Shown here: piece by piece, positions 1 to 12,867 of the stretch
How positions within the stretch are numbered: the first letter of the stretch is position 1
How the letters are laid out: each line of letters begins with the position of its first letter
Source of the DNA: Megaleporinus macrocephalus
Lineage: Eukaryota; Chordata; Actinopteri; Characiformes; Anostomidae
Assembly (NCBI GenBank): GCA_021613375.1
Contig: CM038715.1
Coordinates: 4,755,763-4,819,762, forward strand
Length of the DNA stretch: 64,000 nt
Direction: 5' to 3'
Translations under genes and position numbers: made by a program
Notes under the pieces: model-generated
The model's database searches: none
The model's input: the letters and a program-made list of their open reading frames with translations, nothing else
What the model was told of the DNA's origin: nothing

Positions 1-707
1 TGATGCCGAGGTCAGCAAACTTCAGAGCAGAAAACTGCAACTTGCATGGAAATCGTATTACCATAATCTATGAGCACACACGACACGTGTGAGGTACAAT
101 CTTTACTTCCGTAAGGAAAAAGAAGTGCCTTTGAAATGTCAATACTTCATAAAAAATATAATTTCAGATTTTAAAAAAAGCCATGAAATTCTGCTACGTG
201 CTCACTTTCACACCAGCGATTCAATAGCTGACGAGGATTAGCAGCACACAGAGGTCCGATATTGATTTACTTCACAGATAGCTGGGAAGCCTGCAGACCT
301 TTTCTGGAGTTCGAGTTTGGGACACAACGTGAAGCAACATCTCCTTTTTTCCTCCGGATGCCAATCAAATCAACCCATTCACTTCTCGCTTTGGTTCGAC
401 GTTATCTACTGGGATTAAAGCAGTCAAATATTGCTTCAGCAACGTCTGCTCACATCTTATCTGACCCACTTTTCTCAAGGGATGGCAAAGTCTGTCTTGT
501 ATTAGTTCATAAAGACGCAGTCTGGCCCGACCCTATTAAAGATAAAATATATCATCACATAATTCATGATTATATCCAGTATAACCTGTTTGCAATGGAT
601 GTGATTTCTAGAAGGTAAAATAAGTTATTATATTCACCACTTACTTCTCTGACACCATCACTGAGGTGAGGAGACACATCTGAGACAGTAATTTGGGAAA
701 AGCAGAT
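1..707. other. no recognised gene
   Basis: A 118-codon open frame without an ATG start (262-618, +) has no recognisable domain and looks like chance. Nothing else is supported. Probably prkce intron. Confidence 0.5.
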
Positions 708-715
708 GTTTCAGG

Positions 716-1647
716 TAGAGATGGACCATCAGTGTTTTTGAGGTTGATTCTGATCACCGATCACCTTTCAGCACGATCGCCCGATAGCCGATACCGATAG
801 AGGGCGGGGTATACGCCACAGGAGGGCTACATGTAGTTATTAGTGCAAGCAGGTCATGAAACATGATCTAAACTGGTTTATTACCATTTTTAATGAGCAT
901 ATATGAAACAGCATCATATTTTTAACTAAATTAACAGTAAAGAAAACCAAAGTAAATCAAACTAGTATCTCCAATACTGTAATCATTACATTTAGACCCT
1001 TAATTTAAAGCTAAAAAAGCTAATTAAATAAATGCCGTAAAAACTTCAGTCATTAAACGCAGACTCTGTTATTTTAAATGAAATCTGTAATCATTAAATG
1101 TAGAATATTGAATTGTTGCTGCTGTTCTGTTCGTACCGGTCAGATCTGGTCAGTACGGGTTTCTGGGTTATTTGTTTTGTGTTAGCTGTGCGTGCTAGCT
1201 CTGCTGTTTGCTGATACTGTATTCAGCTGCGTGCAGTGCTGTATCAGATTAGTGTGTTAAATATCTTTGTCTTGGTTCAGACACGCTGATTTTACTAATT
1301 TTAAAAACGTCCTGGATGAGTCTGTATCACATACGGTAAACACTGCCAGACGGACATGCTTTCTATCAGCGCATACTTTTCTCACGAGGCCGCTGCTTCA
1401 GTCAGTCTGTGGAAAATGAAAGGGTATGTATTTCCACATTTAGACAGGAATTGCAGGAAGCTGGCCAGAGGGGGGTCTCCTCTTCCTGGATGAAACACTA
1501 GCTGGAAATACAGAAATTAAGCTCATTTGTTTAACGCCATCGATCGGCTCTCATAATCGGCTAAATTGGAGAAATATTGGCTGATCACATATTTTGATTA
1601 AAAATCGTCCGATACCGATACATAGCCAATCGATCCTTCCATCCCTA
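716..1647 (-). mobile_element. hAT-type non-autonomous element, family 1 copy 1
   Basis: Termini are TAGAGATGGACC on the left and ccatcccta on the right, an inverted-repeat pair seen in three other copies. The flanking 8 bp are gtttcagg (708-715) and gtttcatg (1648-1655), a 7/8 target duplication as expected for hAT. The interior matches the copies at 25726, 40370 and 56279. Orientation is given by the BED-finger remnant in the 40370 copy. Confidence 0.85.
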
Positions 1648-1655
1648 GTTTCATG

Positions 1656-2670
1656 TCTCTCTTCCTCCTGCATATCAAGAGCACAGCCCTTCCATTTCAG
1701 GAAGAGTGTACATACTGTGTGTATCTCTGCTGACGTAAAGGATTAGATCTGTCACAATCATGGAATTGTAGTTTACGCTTTACTGGCATGTAAATAATTG
1801 TTAAATGAGTTAAAAGAGTTAAACTAAAGTGCAGACCTAAAGTGGATACACTGTCTGATCAGCTGTCTTTGACCATCAAAACTGTTATTTCTTCACACTG
1901 TGATGATCGGAGTTGATTATAGAGTATAATTTCAGCATTAAACCCAACTGTTTGATTAGTTTGAATTTTTGTACTTCTGCTGCTTTCAAATAAATTGGTC
2001 ACAAGTATTAGACGGAGGAACAAGTTATTACTAATAAGCTACTCATTTGGCTTAAACACATTGTCCCCCAACCTCTCCCCATAACTGTGACAGGCTTACA
2101 AAGATGTCAAAAGTATTCACATTCATTACTCAGGTAGAAGTATGTCTGTCACTAGGATTCAAAAATATTTCTGTAGAAGCTGAAGTATTAATTCAAACTT
2201 TTTACTCCAACAAAAGTGTAAAAGTACTGCTTTTAGAACTACTTAAAGTATAAAAGTAATGTAAGGAGAAAAATACCATTAAGAACAAAAGCTTAGGCCG
2301 CACCACAGGGTGCACTAGCCCACCTCCCCAAAAACCCCATTCTTCTAAAAGTCATAATGACTATAATGTTATATTAAAATGTTAATGTTGATAAATTTGG
2401 GATGCGCTAGGCTTCCTGTTTCAGCCGCATATACACCCATTGAACATGAATGTAGTTTAGTACAATGTAAATATATTAAAGAAGCATATCTGTTACTACT
2501 GAACATTAACATGTGTTTCATGGAGCAGAAGATAAGATGACTAGTTGTCTATAAGTATTGTAATGAAGTCAAACTTCAAAGTCATGTTATCAATAATCTT
2601 TACTGGAATGTAAATGTACATGAATGAAAACAAGCTGAAATAAAATAGGAGTAACGAGACTATGTTTAAA
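1656..2670. other. non-coding; left part of a dispersed repeat from about 2110
   Basis: No gene seen. From about 2110 the text (paired 'aaaagtgtaaaagtactgct' style blocks) resembles a widespread fish repeat. Its other end appears right of the minisatellite at about 4165-4203, reading on the minus strand cagagctgtcaagtaatgaa. Confidence 0.45.
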
Positions 2671-4157
2671 ATGTAAGGAGTATAAAGTACTGATAATGGA
2701 GTGTAAATGTAAGGAGTAGAAAGTACTGATAATGGAGTGTAAATGTAAGGAGTAGAAAGTACTGATAATGGAGTGTAAATGTAAGGAGTAGAAAGTACAG
2801 ATAATGGAGTGTAAATGTAAGGAGTAGAAAGTACTGATAATGGAATGTAAATGTAAGGAGTAGAAAGTACTGATAATGGAGTGTAAATGTAAGGAGTAGA
2901 AAGTACAGATAATGGAGTGTAAATGTAAGGAGTAGAAAGTACTGATAATGGAGTGTAAATGTAAGGAGTAGAAAGTACTGATAATGGAGTGTAAATGTAA
3001 GGAGTAGAAAGTACTGATAATGGAGTGTAAATGTAAAGAGTAGAAAGTACTGATAATGGAGTGTAAAGGTAAGGAGTAGAAAGTACTGATAATGGAGTGT
3101 AAAGGTAAGGAGTAGAAAGTACTGATAATGGAGTGTAAAGGTAAGGAGTAGAAAGTACTGATAATGGAGTGTAAAGGTAAGGAGTAGAAAGTACTGATAA
3201 TGGAGTGTAAATGTAAGGAGTAGAAAGTACTGATAATGGAGTGTAAATGTAAGGAGTAGAAAGTACAGATAATGGAGTGTAAATGTAAGAAGTAGAAAGT
3301 ACAGATAATGGAGTGTAAATGTAAGGAGTAAAAAGTACTGATAATGGAGTGTAAATGTAAGGAGTAGAAAGTACTGATAATGGAGTGTAAATGTAAGGAG
3401 TAGAAAGTACTGATAATGGAGTGTAAATGTAAGGAGTAGAAAGTACTGATAATGGAGTGTAAATGTAAGGAGTAGAAAGTACAGATAATGGAGTGTAAAT
3501 GTAAGGAGTAGAAAGTACTGATAATGGAATGTAAATGTAAGGAGTAGAAAGTACTGATAATGGAGTGTAAATGTAAAGAGTAGAAAGTACTGATAATGGA
3601 GTGTAAAGGTAAGGAGTAGAAAGTACTGATAATGGAGTGTAAAGGTAAGGAGTAGAAAGTACTGATAATGGAGTGTAAAGGTAAGGAGTAGAAAGTACTG
3701 ATAATGGAGTGTAAATGTAAGGAGTAGAAAGTACTGATAATGGAGTGTAAATGTAAGGAGTAGAAAGTACAGATAATGGAGTGTAAATGTAAGAAGTAGA
3801 AAGTACAGATAATGGAGTGTAAATGTAAGGAGTAAAAAGTACTGATAATGGAGTGTAAATGTAAGGAGTAGAAAGTACTGATAATGGAGTGTAAATGTAA
3901 GGAGTAGAAAGTACTGATAATGGAGTGTAAATGTAAAGAGTAGAAAGTACTGATAATGGAGTGTAAATGTAAGGAGTAGAAAGTACTGATAATGGAGTGT
4001 AAATGTAAGGAGTAGAAAGTACTGATAATGGAGTGTAAATGTAAGGAGTAGAAAGTACTGATAATGGAGTGTAAATGTAAGGAGTAGAAAGTACAGATAA
4101 TGGAGTGTAAATGTAAGGAGTAGAAAGTACAGATAATGGAGTGTAAATGTAAGGAGT
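2671..4157. repeat. 36-bp minisatellite, about 41 copies
   Basis: The unit is ggagtgtaaatgtaaggagt followed by agaaagtactgataat (36 bp). Variants include aaggt for aatgt, aaagag, acagat for actgat, and ggaatg. Because 36 is a multiple of three and the unit lacks stops on the minus strand, two frames stay open for over 530 codons (12-residue periodicity). These are artefacts, not proteins. Variant order shows larger blocks copied at about 504-540 bp spacing. Confidence 0.97.
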
Positions 4158-4202
4158 TAAGTAAGGTAACAAAGTATTTGTACTTCATTACTTGACAGCT
4201 CT

Positions 4203-5430
4203 GCTGGTCTACAGAGGAGCTTTAGAGGAGCTTTTCTCCTGCACTGTGTCTGTGTGTGTAAATGTGTCCGTTGCTTGGATGGAAATTACATAAAATTTAA
4301 GAACAACGTTTACAGAGGAAAGGAAGCAAAATGCGGAACCAGAACAAAGCATTAAGTAACATTAGCGGCGCCCGAAGAGCTAAAAAAAAAAAAAACACAG
4401 TGAAAGAGAGGAACACAAAAATGGGAAATGTTCTCACAGAGAGGGAAAAGCTGACTGTGCTTGGGCCACAATTGCTGAGTGTTCGGAGTCATAATGTCAG
4501 CTATTAATCTGTGTGTGAGAGAGAAGGACCGAGAGAGAGAGAGAGAAACGGAGGCAGAGAGACAGAGAGAGACAAAGAGGAAGGAAGAGTACAATTCCTA
4601 AATCAGCTCATGTTTCTTCTGGAGGGGTGCCAAATCCCACAGAGCAACAGAGAGTGCTTCAGTGCACCAAACACACATACACGGAGCGCAAATGTTTCAG
4701 AGACGGAGAGTGAACAATGAAACCCACAAAGGACAGATCTCAAACTGACAGCCATGCCAGAAGCGTATGTGTGGTCAGAGTGGCGCGGGCAGACAGAGCA
4801 TGTCCCTGAGAAGATGTTCTCTAACCAGAGCAGAATGAAAACAGACATCAGGAAGAAAGACAGAGACGAATGAAAGCAAGACTGATGGAGAGGCCGTCTG
4901 TGTCCAGGGCTTCACGCTCCAGACACCTGTACGGCAGGGTCTGCTCTGTGTCTTGTGCTTTGCCATACACTAGACTAGGACCTACTTATTAGTTATTACT
5001 TGTTAGCTATTAGTTATTTCTATTCAATCCTTTAGTAGACAGTATATTGGAAACACAGTTCATGCAGTAGAGGATGAATAAATGGGCGTTTTATTTCCAC
5101 CCAGAACAACAGGATTGGAATCTGCATGACACTGCATTTACACTGCTCTGTCACGGCGACCCACTGCCATGTATCCCATTCATTTTCAGTGGGAAGCATT
5201 GGTTGCGTAAGACCTGGCCACGCGGTGCATCATGGCTCTGGCGCGTCGAGTTTGTGGGATGCGATGCAACGAAAAGTTCAGCCGAGATGAACTTTATGCA
5301 AATGAATCCGGCCAACGCAATGCGTCCATCCAATGAGAAGAGGGCGAGTGGTCGCGCAATGAGTATCCTCAAAGTATGAAATATTCAATCCATATTCAGA
5401 ACTAAATTAAAACACCCTCTTTTACATATA
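4203..5430. other. non-coding; purine-rich tracts
   Basis: Contains a poly-A run at 4382-4395 and GA-rich tracts at 4513-4590. Short open frames here show no domains. The 5130-5350 segment is GC-richer but unrecognised. Confidence 0.4.
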
Positions 5431-5948
5431 AACTACCGCTCAAAAGTTTAGGATCACGTTAGAATTTCATTTCATGCAATTTTGATGCAATTCACAAACA
5501 AAACTGTCCATTTCACAATTAATGTAAGTGTATCAGATGATTTTAAAAGAATAAAAATGTTTGTATTAAAGTCTATTTTTGTATAGAGGCTTATTTTGCA
5601 TATAGTCCTATTATCAGCAATTCTCAGTCTAAATGTCTAAATCTCCTGGTACGGCCGCCAATCCAAGTTAAGGATGTTATTGGACTAATTGGTTGTTAGG
5701 ACACTCTTGATCAATTGTGATGCACAGCTGAAAAACATTCTACTAATAAGTGAGTATAAAAGGGAACAACATTCTAGGTTAGTTTAGTATCTGAAGATCA
5801 GCAGTTGATGGCTTGCTGACCGACTCACAATGACCAGAAAGAAACAACTTTCTTTAGAGACCCGTCAGTCCATTGTTGTGTTAAGGAAGAAGATACTCCA
5901 TTAAAACAAGAACATTTCACTGTGATCCCAAACTTTTGAGCGGTAGTG
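5431..5948 (+). mobile_element. Tc1-type internal-deletion derivative, copy 1
   Basis: Inverted termini are aactaccgctcaaaagttta and, at the right end, aacttttgagcggtagtg, with TA on both sides. The interior keeps the transposase start: ATG at 5830 reads MTRKKQLSLETRQSIVVLRK and stops at 5904 after 24 codons, directly before the right terminus. This fits an autonomous Tc1 element that lost most of its transposase. Confidence 0.85.
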
Positions 5949-6212
5949 TATATCTGATTTGAATATATACAAATTATGTAAATTTGGTATGAAATAGCCA
6001 ATGTTGAACACTTTGAACAGCATTAATCACTGCTGCCCTGTCACCCCTGGAAACGTACATAGGTGATTTCATTGGACGACGCAGGGAACACCCTTGTTAC
6101 GCCCACATGTGGCCAGCTGAAGAGGGGGAGTGTGTTCACGTCCGCAGTGTAAATGCAGCGTAACACTGACCTAACAGTTCGGTGATTTAGGTATATAAAC
6201 TAACTTAGTTTC

Positions 6213-7590
6213 TTTTCTTTCTGAGATAATACCCGCCCACTTGTCCCGCCGAATACTGTTGGAGGGCCGACCATCAGTATCTTCTCGTCACCTGGTACCA
6301 TCCAGTTCTCCTCTCATCTGTGTCATTTGCTGCACCTTGACTTGTAGCACCTGTACAGCTTCTCTACTTTTAGTTCACTCTGTCAAAGTCGCCAGCTACA
6401 CTCTAAACTCTTCTCATCCTCTGTACTAACCCAAACCAGAACTAACTCTGTCTCTGTACTAACCCAAACCAGAACTAACTCTGTCTCTGTACTAACCCAA
6501 ACCAGAACTAACTCCGTCTCTGTACTAACCCAAACCAGAACTAACTCTGTCTCTCTACTAACACAAACCAGAACTAACTCTGTCTCTGTACTAACACAAA
6601 CCAGAACTAACTCTGTCTCTGTACTAACCCAAACCAGAACTAACTCTGTCTCTGTACTAACCCAAACCAGAACTAACTCTGTCTCTGTATTAACCCAAAC
6701 CAGAACTAACTCTGTCTCTGTACTAACCCAAACCAGAACTAACTCTGTCTCTGTACTAACCCAAACCAGAACTAACTCTGTCTCTGTACTAACCCAAACC
6801 AGAACTAACTCCGTCTCTGTATTAACCCAAACCAGAACTAACTCTGTCTCTGTACTAACACAAACCAGAACTAACTCCGTCTCTGTATTAACCCAAACCA
6901 GAACTAACTCTGTCTCTGTATTAACCCAAACCAGAACTAACTCTGTCTCTATACTAACACAAACCAGAACTAACTCTGCCTCTGTACTAACCCAAACCAG
7001 AACTAACTCCGTCTCTGTATTAACCCAAACCAGAACTAACTCCGTCTCTGTATTAACCCAAACCAGAACTAACTCCGTCTCTGTACTAACACAAACCAGA
7101 ACTAACTCCGTCTCTGTATTAACCCAAACCAGAACTAACTCTGTCTCTGTACTAACACAAACCAGAACTAACTCCGTCTCTGTATTAACCCAAACCAGAA
7201 CTAACTCCGTCTCTGTACTAACACAAACCAGAACTAACTCCGTCTCTGTACTAACACAAACCAGAACTAACTCCGTCTCTGTACTAACCCAAACCAGAAC
7301 TAACTCCGTCTCTGTACTAACCCAAACCAGAACTAACTCTGTCTCTGTATTAACCCAAACCAGAACTAACTCTGTCTCTGTACTAACCCAAACCAGAACT
7401 AACTCCGTCTCTGTACTAACCCAAACCAGAACTAACTCTGTCTCTGTACTAACCCAAACCAGAACTAACTCTGTCTCTTTTCTCTTTCTGAGGTAATAAC
7501 CGCCCACCTGTCCTGCCAAATATTGTTAAAAGACTGACCACCAGGGCCCCCCGTCACCTGGCACCAACCAGTTCTCCTCTCCATTCGTGC
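6213..7590. repeat. 33-bp minisatellite (6421-7477, about 32 copies) between ~110-bp direct repeats
   Basis: The unit is ctgtactaacccaaaccaga followed by actaactctgtct (33 bp), with frequent C/T and C/A variants. The minus strand stays open for 378 codons with an 11-residue period, an artefact of 33 = 3 x 11. The segment before the array (6213-6330) recurs right after it (7479-7590). The array therefore lies between diverged copies of one flank. Confidence 0.95.
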
Positions 7591-7713
7591 CAGATCGTGC
7601 CAGTACTGATCTAGTGATTTAGGCCAGTATTAGACTAATAACAATACTGATTATTGTATGGGCACACCACGAATCATTATTATCAGTATGCTGAAGATGT
7701 TTTATTGTATTCT

Positions 7714-9815
7714 CTTACACTGCAGCAATCAATACTCAATAAAAGGCAAATAACCTACACTATTCTTGGATTTTTTTCCCCTTCAGGTCCACATTTATAG
7801 ATTTAGACGATTTTAAATATATTTTATTTTATTTATTAATTTATTTATTATTTATATATATTTTTTTATTTTATTATTCAAACAGTAAACGTGACATCTG
7901 CATGTTCAAATGATGCACACACCATGGTTTTCCTTGGACAGCAAAGGTTTGTAAATGATGCCCTATACTGTGGCTCATTCGAAAAGCAGTCCTGTTGAAA
8001 CACTTTTTATAACTTCAGCATGCATAGAGCTATGTTGGAATGTCTTTTGTAACACATACGTATCTGTGGCTCCAGGTAGGATGGTTTGATAGCTTCAATC
8101 CCCTTTTCAAAAATACTAATAGCATTAAAACTACAAGTCAGCTTCTTATTCGCTTCTTGTTTGAATTTTTGTGTTCCTCCTTAAATGGTGCAAGTACAGA
8201 TATAAAGCTAAGTCTGTTGAGTCTGTACTGAATATTAAAAACACAGTTATTATGGCTATTATTCTATACTAATGATAAGGGCTGTGTATTGGCAAGAACC
8301 AGCGGTCACAATTCAATATATTGTGAAAAACTGCTATACTGTAATGAAAATGATATATATTGAGATTTTTCAAATCCTACTATTAACACACACCACTGTA
8401 TGAACAGGTTTGTCTATGCTTACAATAGCACTGCACCCTTGTGCTGCTTGTTAATGTTGGAGTGGAGCTGAAACTGGATTTCAACACTGCCATCTAGTGG
8501 TCAGAGGTTTAAACACAACACATAATGATTCACTGTTTGCCAGGAATCCGTGTATCAATACTGTGTTTTTGAGAATCGATACAGTATCACCAAACTTAAT
8601 ATCCCGATATTCGATATCTTGATATTTTCTTACACCTCTACTAATAACACTAGCATGTTCCGTAAGGCCGCTCTACAAGTAGAATAAATTGCTACAAGAC
8701 CATTGCTAGATTTGAGAACCCAAATTTGGACAAATTATTATTTAACACAAAAACACAAGATGAAGCAAAGAAGGGTGAATCTGCGATGTCAAAGAGGTGA
8801 AAGCATAAAAAAGCAAACATTTACACTACACTTACACTAATTGCTTATATTTTAGTGAGTTATATGTATATTTAAGAGTCAACCAGAATATTTTTTAGTT
8901 ATCAAAACTTAATTCAGAAAGTTATTAGCATTCTTTCCCACCACATCACAGCATTATGCATTGCTGACTTTATCAATGCTTTATAAGTGGGATTAGCAGC
9001 ACTGTGGTGACGTAGGTATGTGTGAAAGTATGAGTTACTTTCATGAAATCTCCACATGCAGTCAGTCATGCACCAGAGGGGGCGCAATACAGCTTGTTGA
9101 TCCCGAACCAGCCCTCTAGCTCTGTTCAGCCTCACTTTACTGAATGAATCTTGCAGAATGGTAATAAAAATGTTTTACACTGCACCAAGCAATACTCAAT
9201 AAAAGGCCTATAACCTACATTATTCTTGGATTTTTTTTTCCTTCAGGTCCACATTTATAGATTTTGAAGAATCTAAATATATTAATTTAATTAATTAATT
9301 CATTCATTCATTATTTTTTTGATCCTATCATCATTACAAACAATCATTCCAACAGTAACAGTTACATCTGCATCTTTAAATGACCCACAAACCATGGTCT
9401 TTCTTGGACAGCAAAGATTTGTAAATGACGCCCTATACTGCGGCTCATTTGAAAAGCAGTGCTGTTGAAACACTTTTTATAACTTCAGCATGAATAGACC
9501 GAGCTAAACTACAGACTGAACAGATGGATAGATGTAAATGTGATGGTTTGTGTGGGCTGGATTTAAAGCTTAGATATGGTATATGGACTGACAAATGTTT
9601 TGTCTCCAAATGTTTTGACTGTTTTGCAAGTTTCATTTTGCTTAGAAAAGAGTGATAAAGTAACTTAATACCACTTGAAACATTTCCCTACTTAGATCTA
9701 GCTGGCATGCATGTGTTCCCTTTACAGCTTGTTGATCCCGAACCAGCCCTCTAGCTCTGTTCAGCCCCACCTCACTCAATGAATCTTGCAGAATGGAAAT
9801 AAAATTGTTTTATGC
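7714..9815. repeat. locally duplicated segments
   Basis: About 310 bp at 7714-8030 recurs at 9177-9500; the shared text includes caatactcaataaaaggc and gtttgtaaatga. A second pair lies at 9086-9170 and 9723-9815 (shared acagcttgttgatcccgaac). No coding capacity. Confidence 0.85.
8277..8640 (+). mobile_element. hAT-like MITE, family 2 copy 1
   Basis: Begins (t)aagggctgtgtattgg and ends gatattttcttacacctcta. The 8-bp flanks ctaatgat and ctaataac match 6/8, so this is an old insertion. Same family as 14233, 36115 and 54154. Confidence 0.8.
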
Positions 9816-10701
9816 AAACTATTAAAGATGGCATCTGTACAGGCTGAAGATGAAAGCACAGCGGTTCAAGCCTTCCATGCACATGCCAGTCATGAATTGT
9901 ATTTTTTATTCCGTCAGTGCATGTTGCTGGCTTTATACATGCACGACGTATTAATGCTATATTGTGATGCCGCCTTTATTTACTACCAAAGTGTGTAGCT
10001 GTTATCCATATTAAACCTCTCTGTGTCACAAATAAACATAAAGCACTGGAATAAAAGTCATTCTAATACTATATTAAAGAGAGCCTAATTCCTCAGAGGT
10101 CTGGACACAGCCTGGCTGCAAGCTGGAGTTAGTCAGCAAGCAGAGGACAGATAAAATGACCTCAGGTCAGCATTCAGCTGGACAGAGTTGGGAGAGAGGC
10201 CATTTTCTCAAGAGCTGCATTTATTTTCTCATTCTTTCTCATTCTCTCTGGAGCTGTTGTAAGCTCTCATCTTGCACAAACACACAAGCGTGAGGCAAAC
10301 ACAATTCACACCCAATCAAGGGGAACATTTTAAACATTCTACGTGTGGCCCCAAGAAAAACAAAGAGAAGCAGAGAAACACTGACACAAATTCTTTTGTT
10401 CTTGTTTAGCAGCTAAATTTGACGTGCATCTGAGCAAGTTCCTGGAATGTGAACGCTCCACCTTGCAGTTATAATAACAGCCCTTAACTCCTAGAACCCC
10501 AGGATAATAGGGTGTAATTGTTTTGGCATTTTAATCAATTATAATTTCAATTGTAAAGTATTTACATGAGACAGTTACGCATGGCTTTTCTTGTTATTTG
10601 CAGTGGATGCTGGGCTGCTGGGATATGCCACTAATTGACATGCTAAAAAAATGATAGCTTTTTAAATTTGGCAAATGTTTGAACGGAAATTGTTGAGAAT
10701 T
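9816..10701. other. no recognised feature
   Basis: Non-coding, probably intronic. No exon, RNA gene or repeat family recognised. Confidence 0.4.
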
Positions 10702-10779
<78 letters not shown>

Positions 10780-10800
10780 GCACACACACACACACACACA
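10702..10800. repeat. (TA)n then (CA)n microsatellite
   Basis: A pure TA run of about 68 bp is followed by a CA run of about 30 bp. The compound tract touches the left end of a Tc1 derivative. Confidence 0.98.
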
Positions 10801-11303
10801 ACCGCTCAAAAGTTTAGGATCACTTTAGAATTTCATTTCATGCAATTCATAAACAATATTGTCCATTTCACAATTAATTTAAGTGTATCAGATGATTTTT
10901 AAAGAATAACAATGTTTGTATTAAAGACTATTTTTGTATAGAGGCTTATTTTACATATAGTCCTATTATCAGCAATTCTCAGTCCTCTGTCTAAGTCTCC
11001 TGGTACGACCACCAATCCAAGTTAAGGATGTTATTGGACTAATTGGTTGTTTGGACACTCTTGATCAATTGTGATGCACAGCTGAAAAACATTCTACTAA
11101 TAAGTGAGTATAAAAGGGAACAACATTCTAGGTTAGTTTAGTATCTGAAGATCAGCAGTTGATGGCTTGCTGACCGACTCACAATGACCAGAAAGAAACA
11201 ACTTTCTTTAGAGACCCATCAGTCCATTGTTGTGTTAAGGAAGAAGATACTCCATTGAAAACAAGAACATTTCACTTTGATCCCAAACTTTTGAGCGGTA
11301 GTG
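10799..11303 (+). mobile_element. Tc1-type internal-deletion derivative, copy 2
   Basis: Closely similar to the 5431 copy: accgctcaaaagtttaggat at the left and cttttgagcggtagtg at the right. The transposase start ATG is at 11184 and soon terminates. Its left end has been eroded or overrun by the CA microsatellite. Confidence 0.85.
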
Positions 11304-12859
11304 TATATAAAATGCTTCTCCTTTGGGGTTCTCGCTCTTTCTCTGTACAGACATGTCTGTCCATGGTCCGAACAGGCCCCCTCAGAACCCGTTGTGTAAC
11401 GTTATTTACATTTCTTCGCTGTAATTACGGCCGATAAGCGCATGGCTGTGATCCCAGTGCTGATTAAGAACAGAGCCTGAGGTTCAGCTGGAGTGCATAC
11501 CCCCCCCAATCTATCCATCTCTCCATTTTTCTCTCTTTCCCTCTCTCTTTTCTTCCATACTCCCGCCAGACATTTCTTCTACTGTCCTCTACTGTGCTCT
11601 GGCTCCACTGCTTTGTTTCCTGACTGATTCTCCAGTCCCTGATATGTGCATAACAAGAGCAGTGCCTCAGAAGACGCATGAAGGAGATCGGATGACAGGA
11701 AAAGAGACAGCGCAGCTGAAAGGAAAGAGGAAAAAATGGAGACTTGGAAAAGCATTCACTCAAAAAGGCCTTTACAATCAATGTCCATGATGAATGTACC
11801 AATAGAGTCATTCAACTGTACATGGAAAAATACACCTTTACATTCTAGACATGTATGAACAGTAAAATCTGAGCAGTGTCTGACGATTCCGAGTACTTGC
11901 CTCAACATCAGACCAGTCGACTCTAAAGACGGAGCTTTTTTACAGTGTTTGCGGTTCACAGTATCACCGCATTCTTTTTCTAGCATCCAAAAGTGGGAGC
12001 TTAAAAGGAGAAAATGCCTGATGGGAATTGTGTGATGGGAAAATGAGAATAAAAAAAAAAACAAGCTCTGTTCTCTTCACCCAACTGCGATGCAGAACTA
12101 AAAAAGATTAAAACAAAATAACAAGTTAGAGTTGGTCAGCGCTAGTGTCCTCGAGCTGATCTATTTTAAGAAAAGCTGGGTAATAAATTAAACTGGCTTC
12201 TTTTTTATCGTGTTCTGTGAAAGAATGTTTTTTTTATTTCTCCTGTAAAGTTAGCATGTTGTAGATATACTCTATAGATAGATATGTAGATACATTTCTC
12301 TGATATACTTCAAGGATGCCTCTGCACACAGTGAACCTTCCTGCTGGGTTACTGTACAGTCTGTACTGCTGCTAAAGAATTCTGTTATCCTGTGAGTGAA
12401 ACGCTGTGAAACATTGTGAAACTGTTTCATCTATAGCCTTACATACCTGAGAATAGCTTATTTATGTGTATATTTATGTATATATTAATAAAATAGCACT
12501 GAGTTTTCTTGAATGCTACCTTGTGTATGATTATTTAATTTATAAAACAAGTAAATCGTTCATTTAAACCCCACAGCTGGAATCTTCTAAACCTAAAAGT
12601 AAACTGACATCGATTTTGCAGCGAACTGCTGACTGATACGATCACCTCAAACCACTTTCTGCAAGCGTTGTCGATAGTCTAAGGCCAAGACCAGTTTCCT
12701 CCCTGCTAGGATGTAACAGTGTGTCTACATCGCCCTCTTCTGGATGAAAATGATGTCTCTATCAGAGCTCTCTGATGTCTAGCACAGCACACCGCCTGCT
12801 GGATAAACACTGTGAATCTATGGCCCTGTTTACACCTGATCACTTCATGAATCCTGAGT
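11304..12859. other. no recognised gene
   Basis: Non-coding. Open frames here are short, lack domains and include pyrimidine-rich low-complexity tracts. From about 12820 the text (ccctgtttacacctgatcac) starts an older dispersed repeat whose other end (agcagtgtaaacacct) is at about 14090-14108. Confidence 0.4.
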
Positions 12860-12867
12860 ATCAGGAT

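Noticed and set aside
262..618. 118-codon open frame near the left edge
   Set aside because: It begins at TTG rather than ATG, has no recognisable domain and no splice context linking it to prkce.
10594..10902. Frames over the TA/CA tract (YIYIYI, HTHTHT)
   Set aside because: Pure microsatellite translation.
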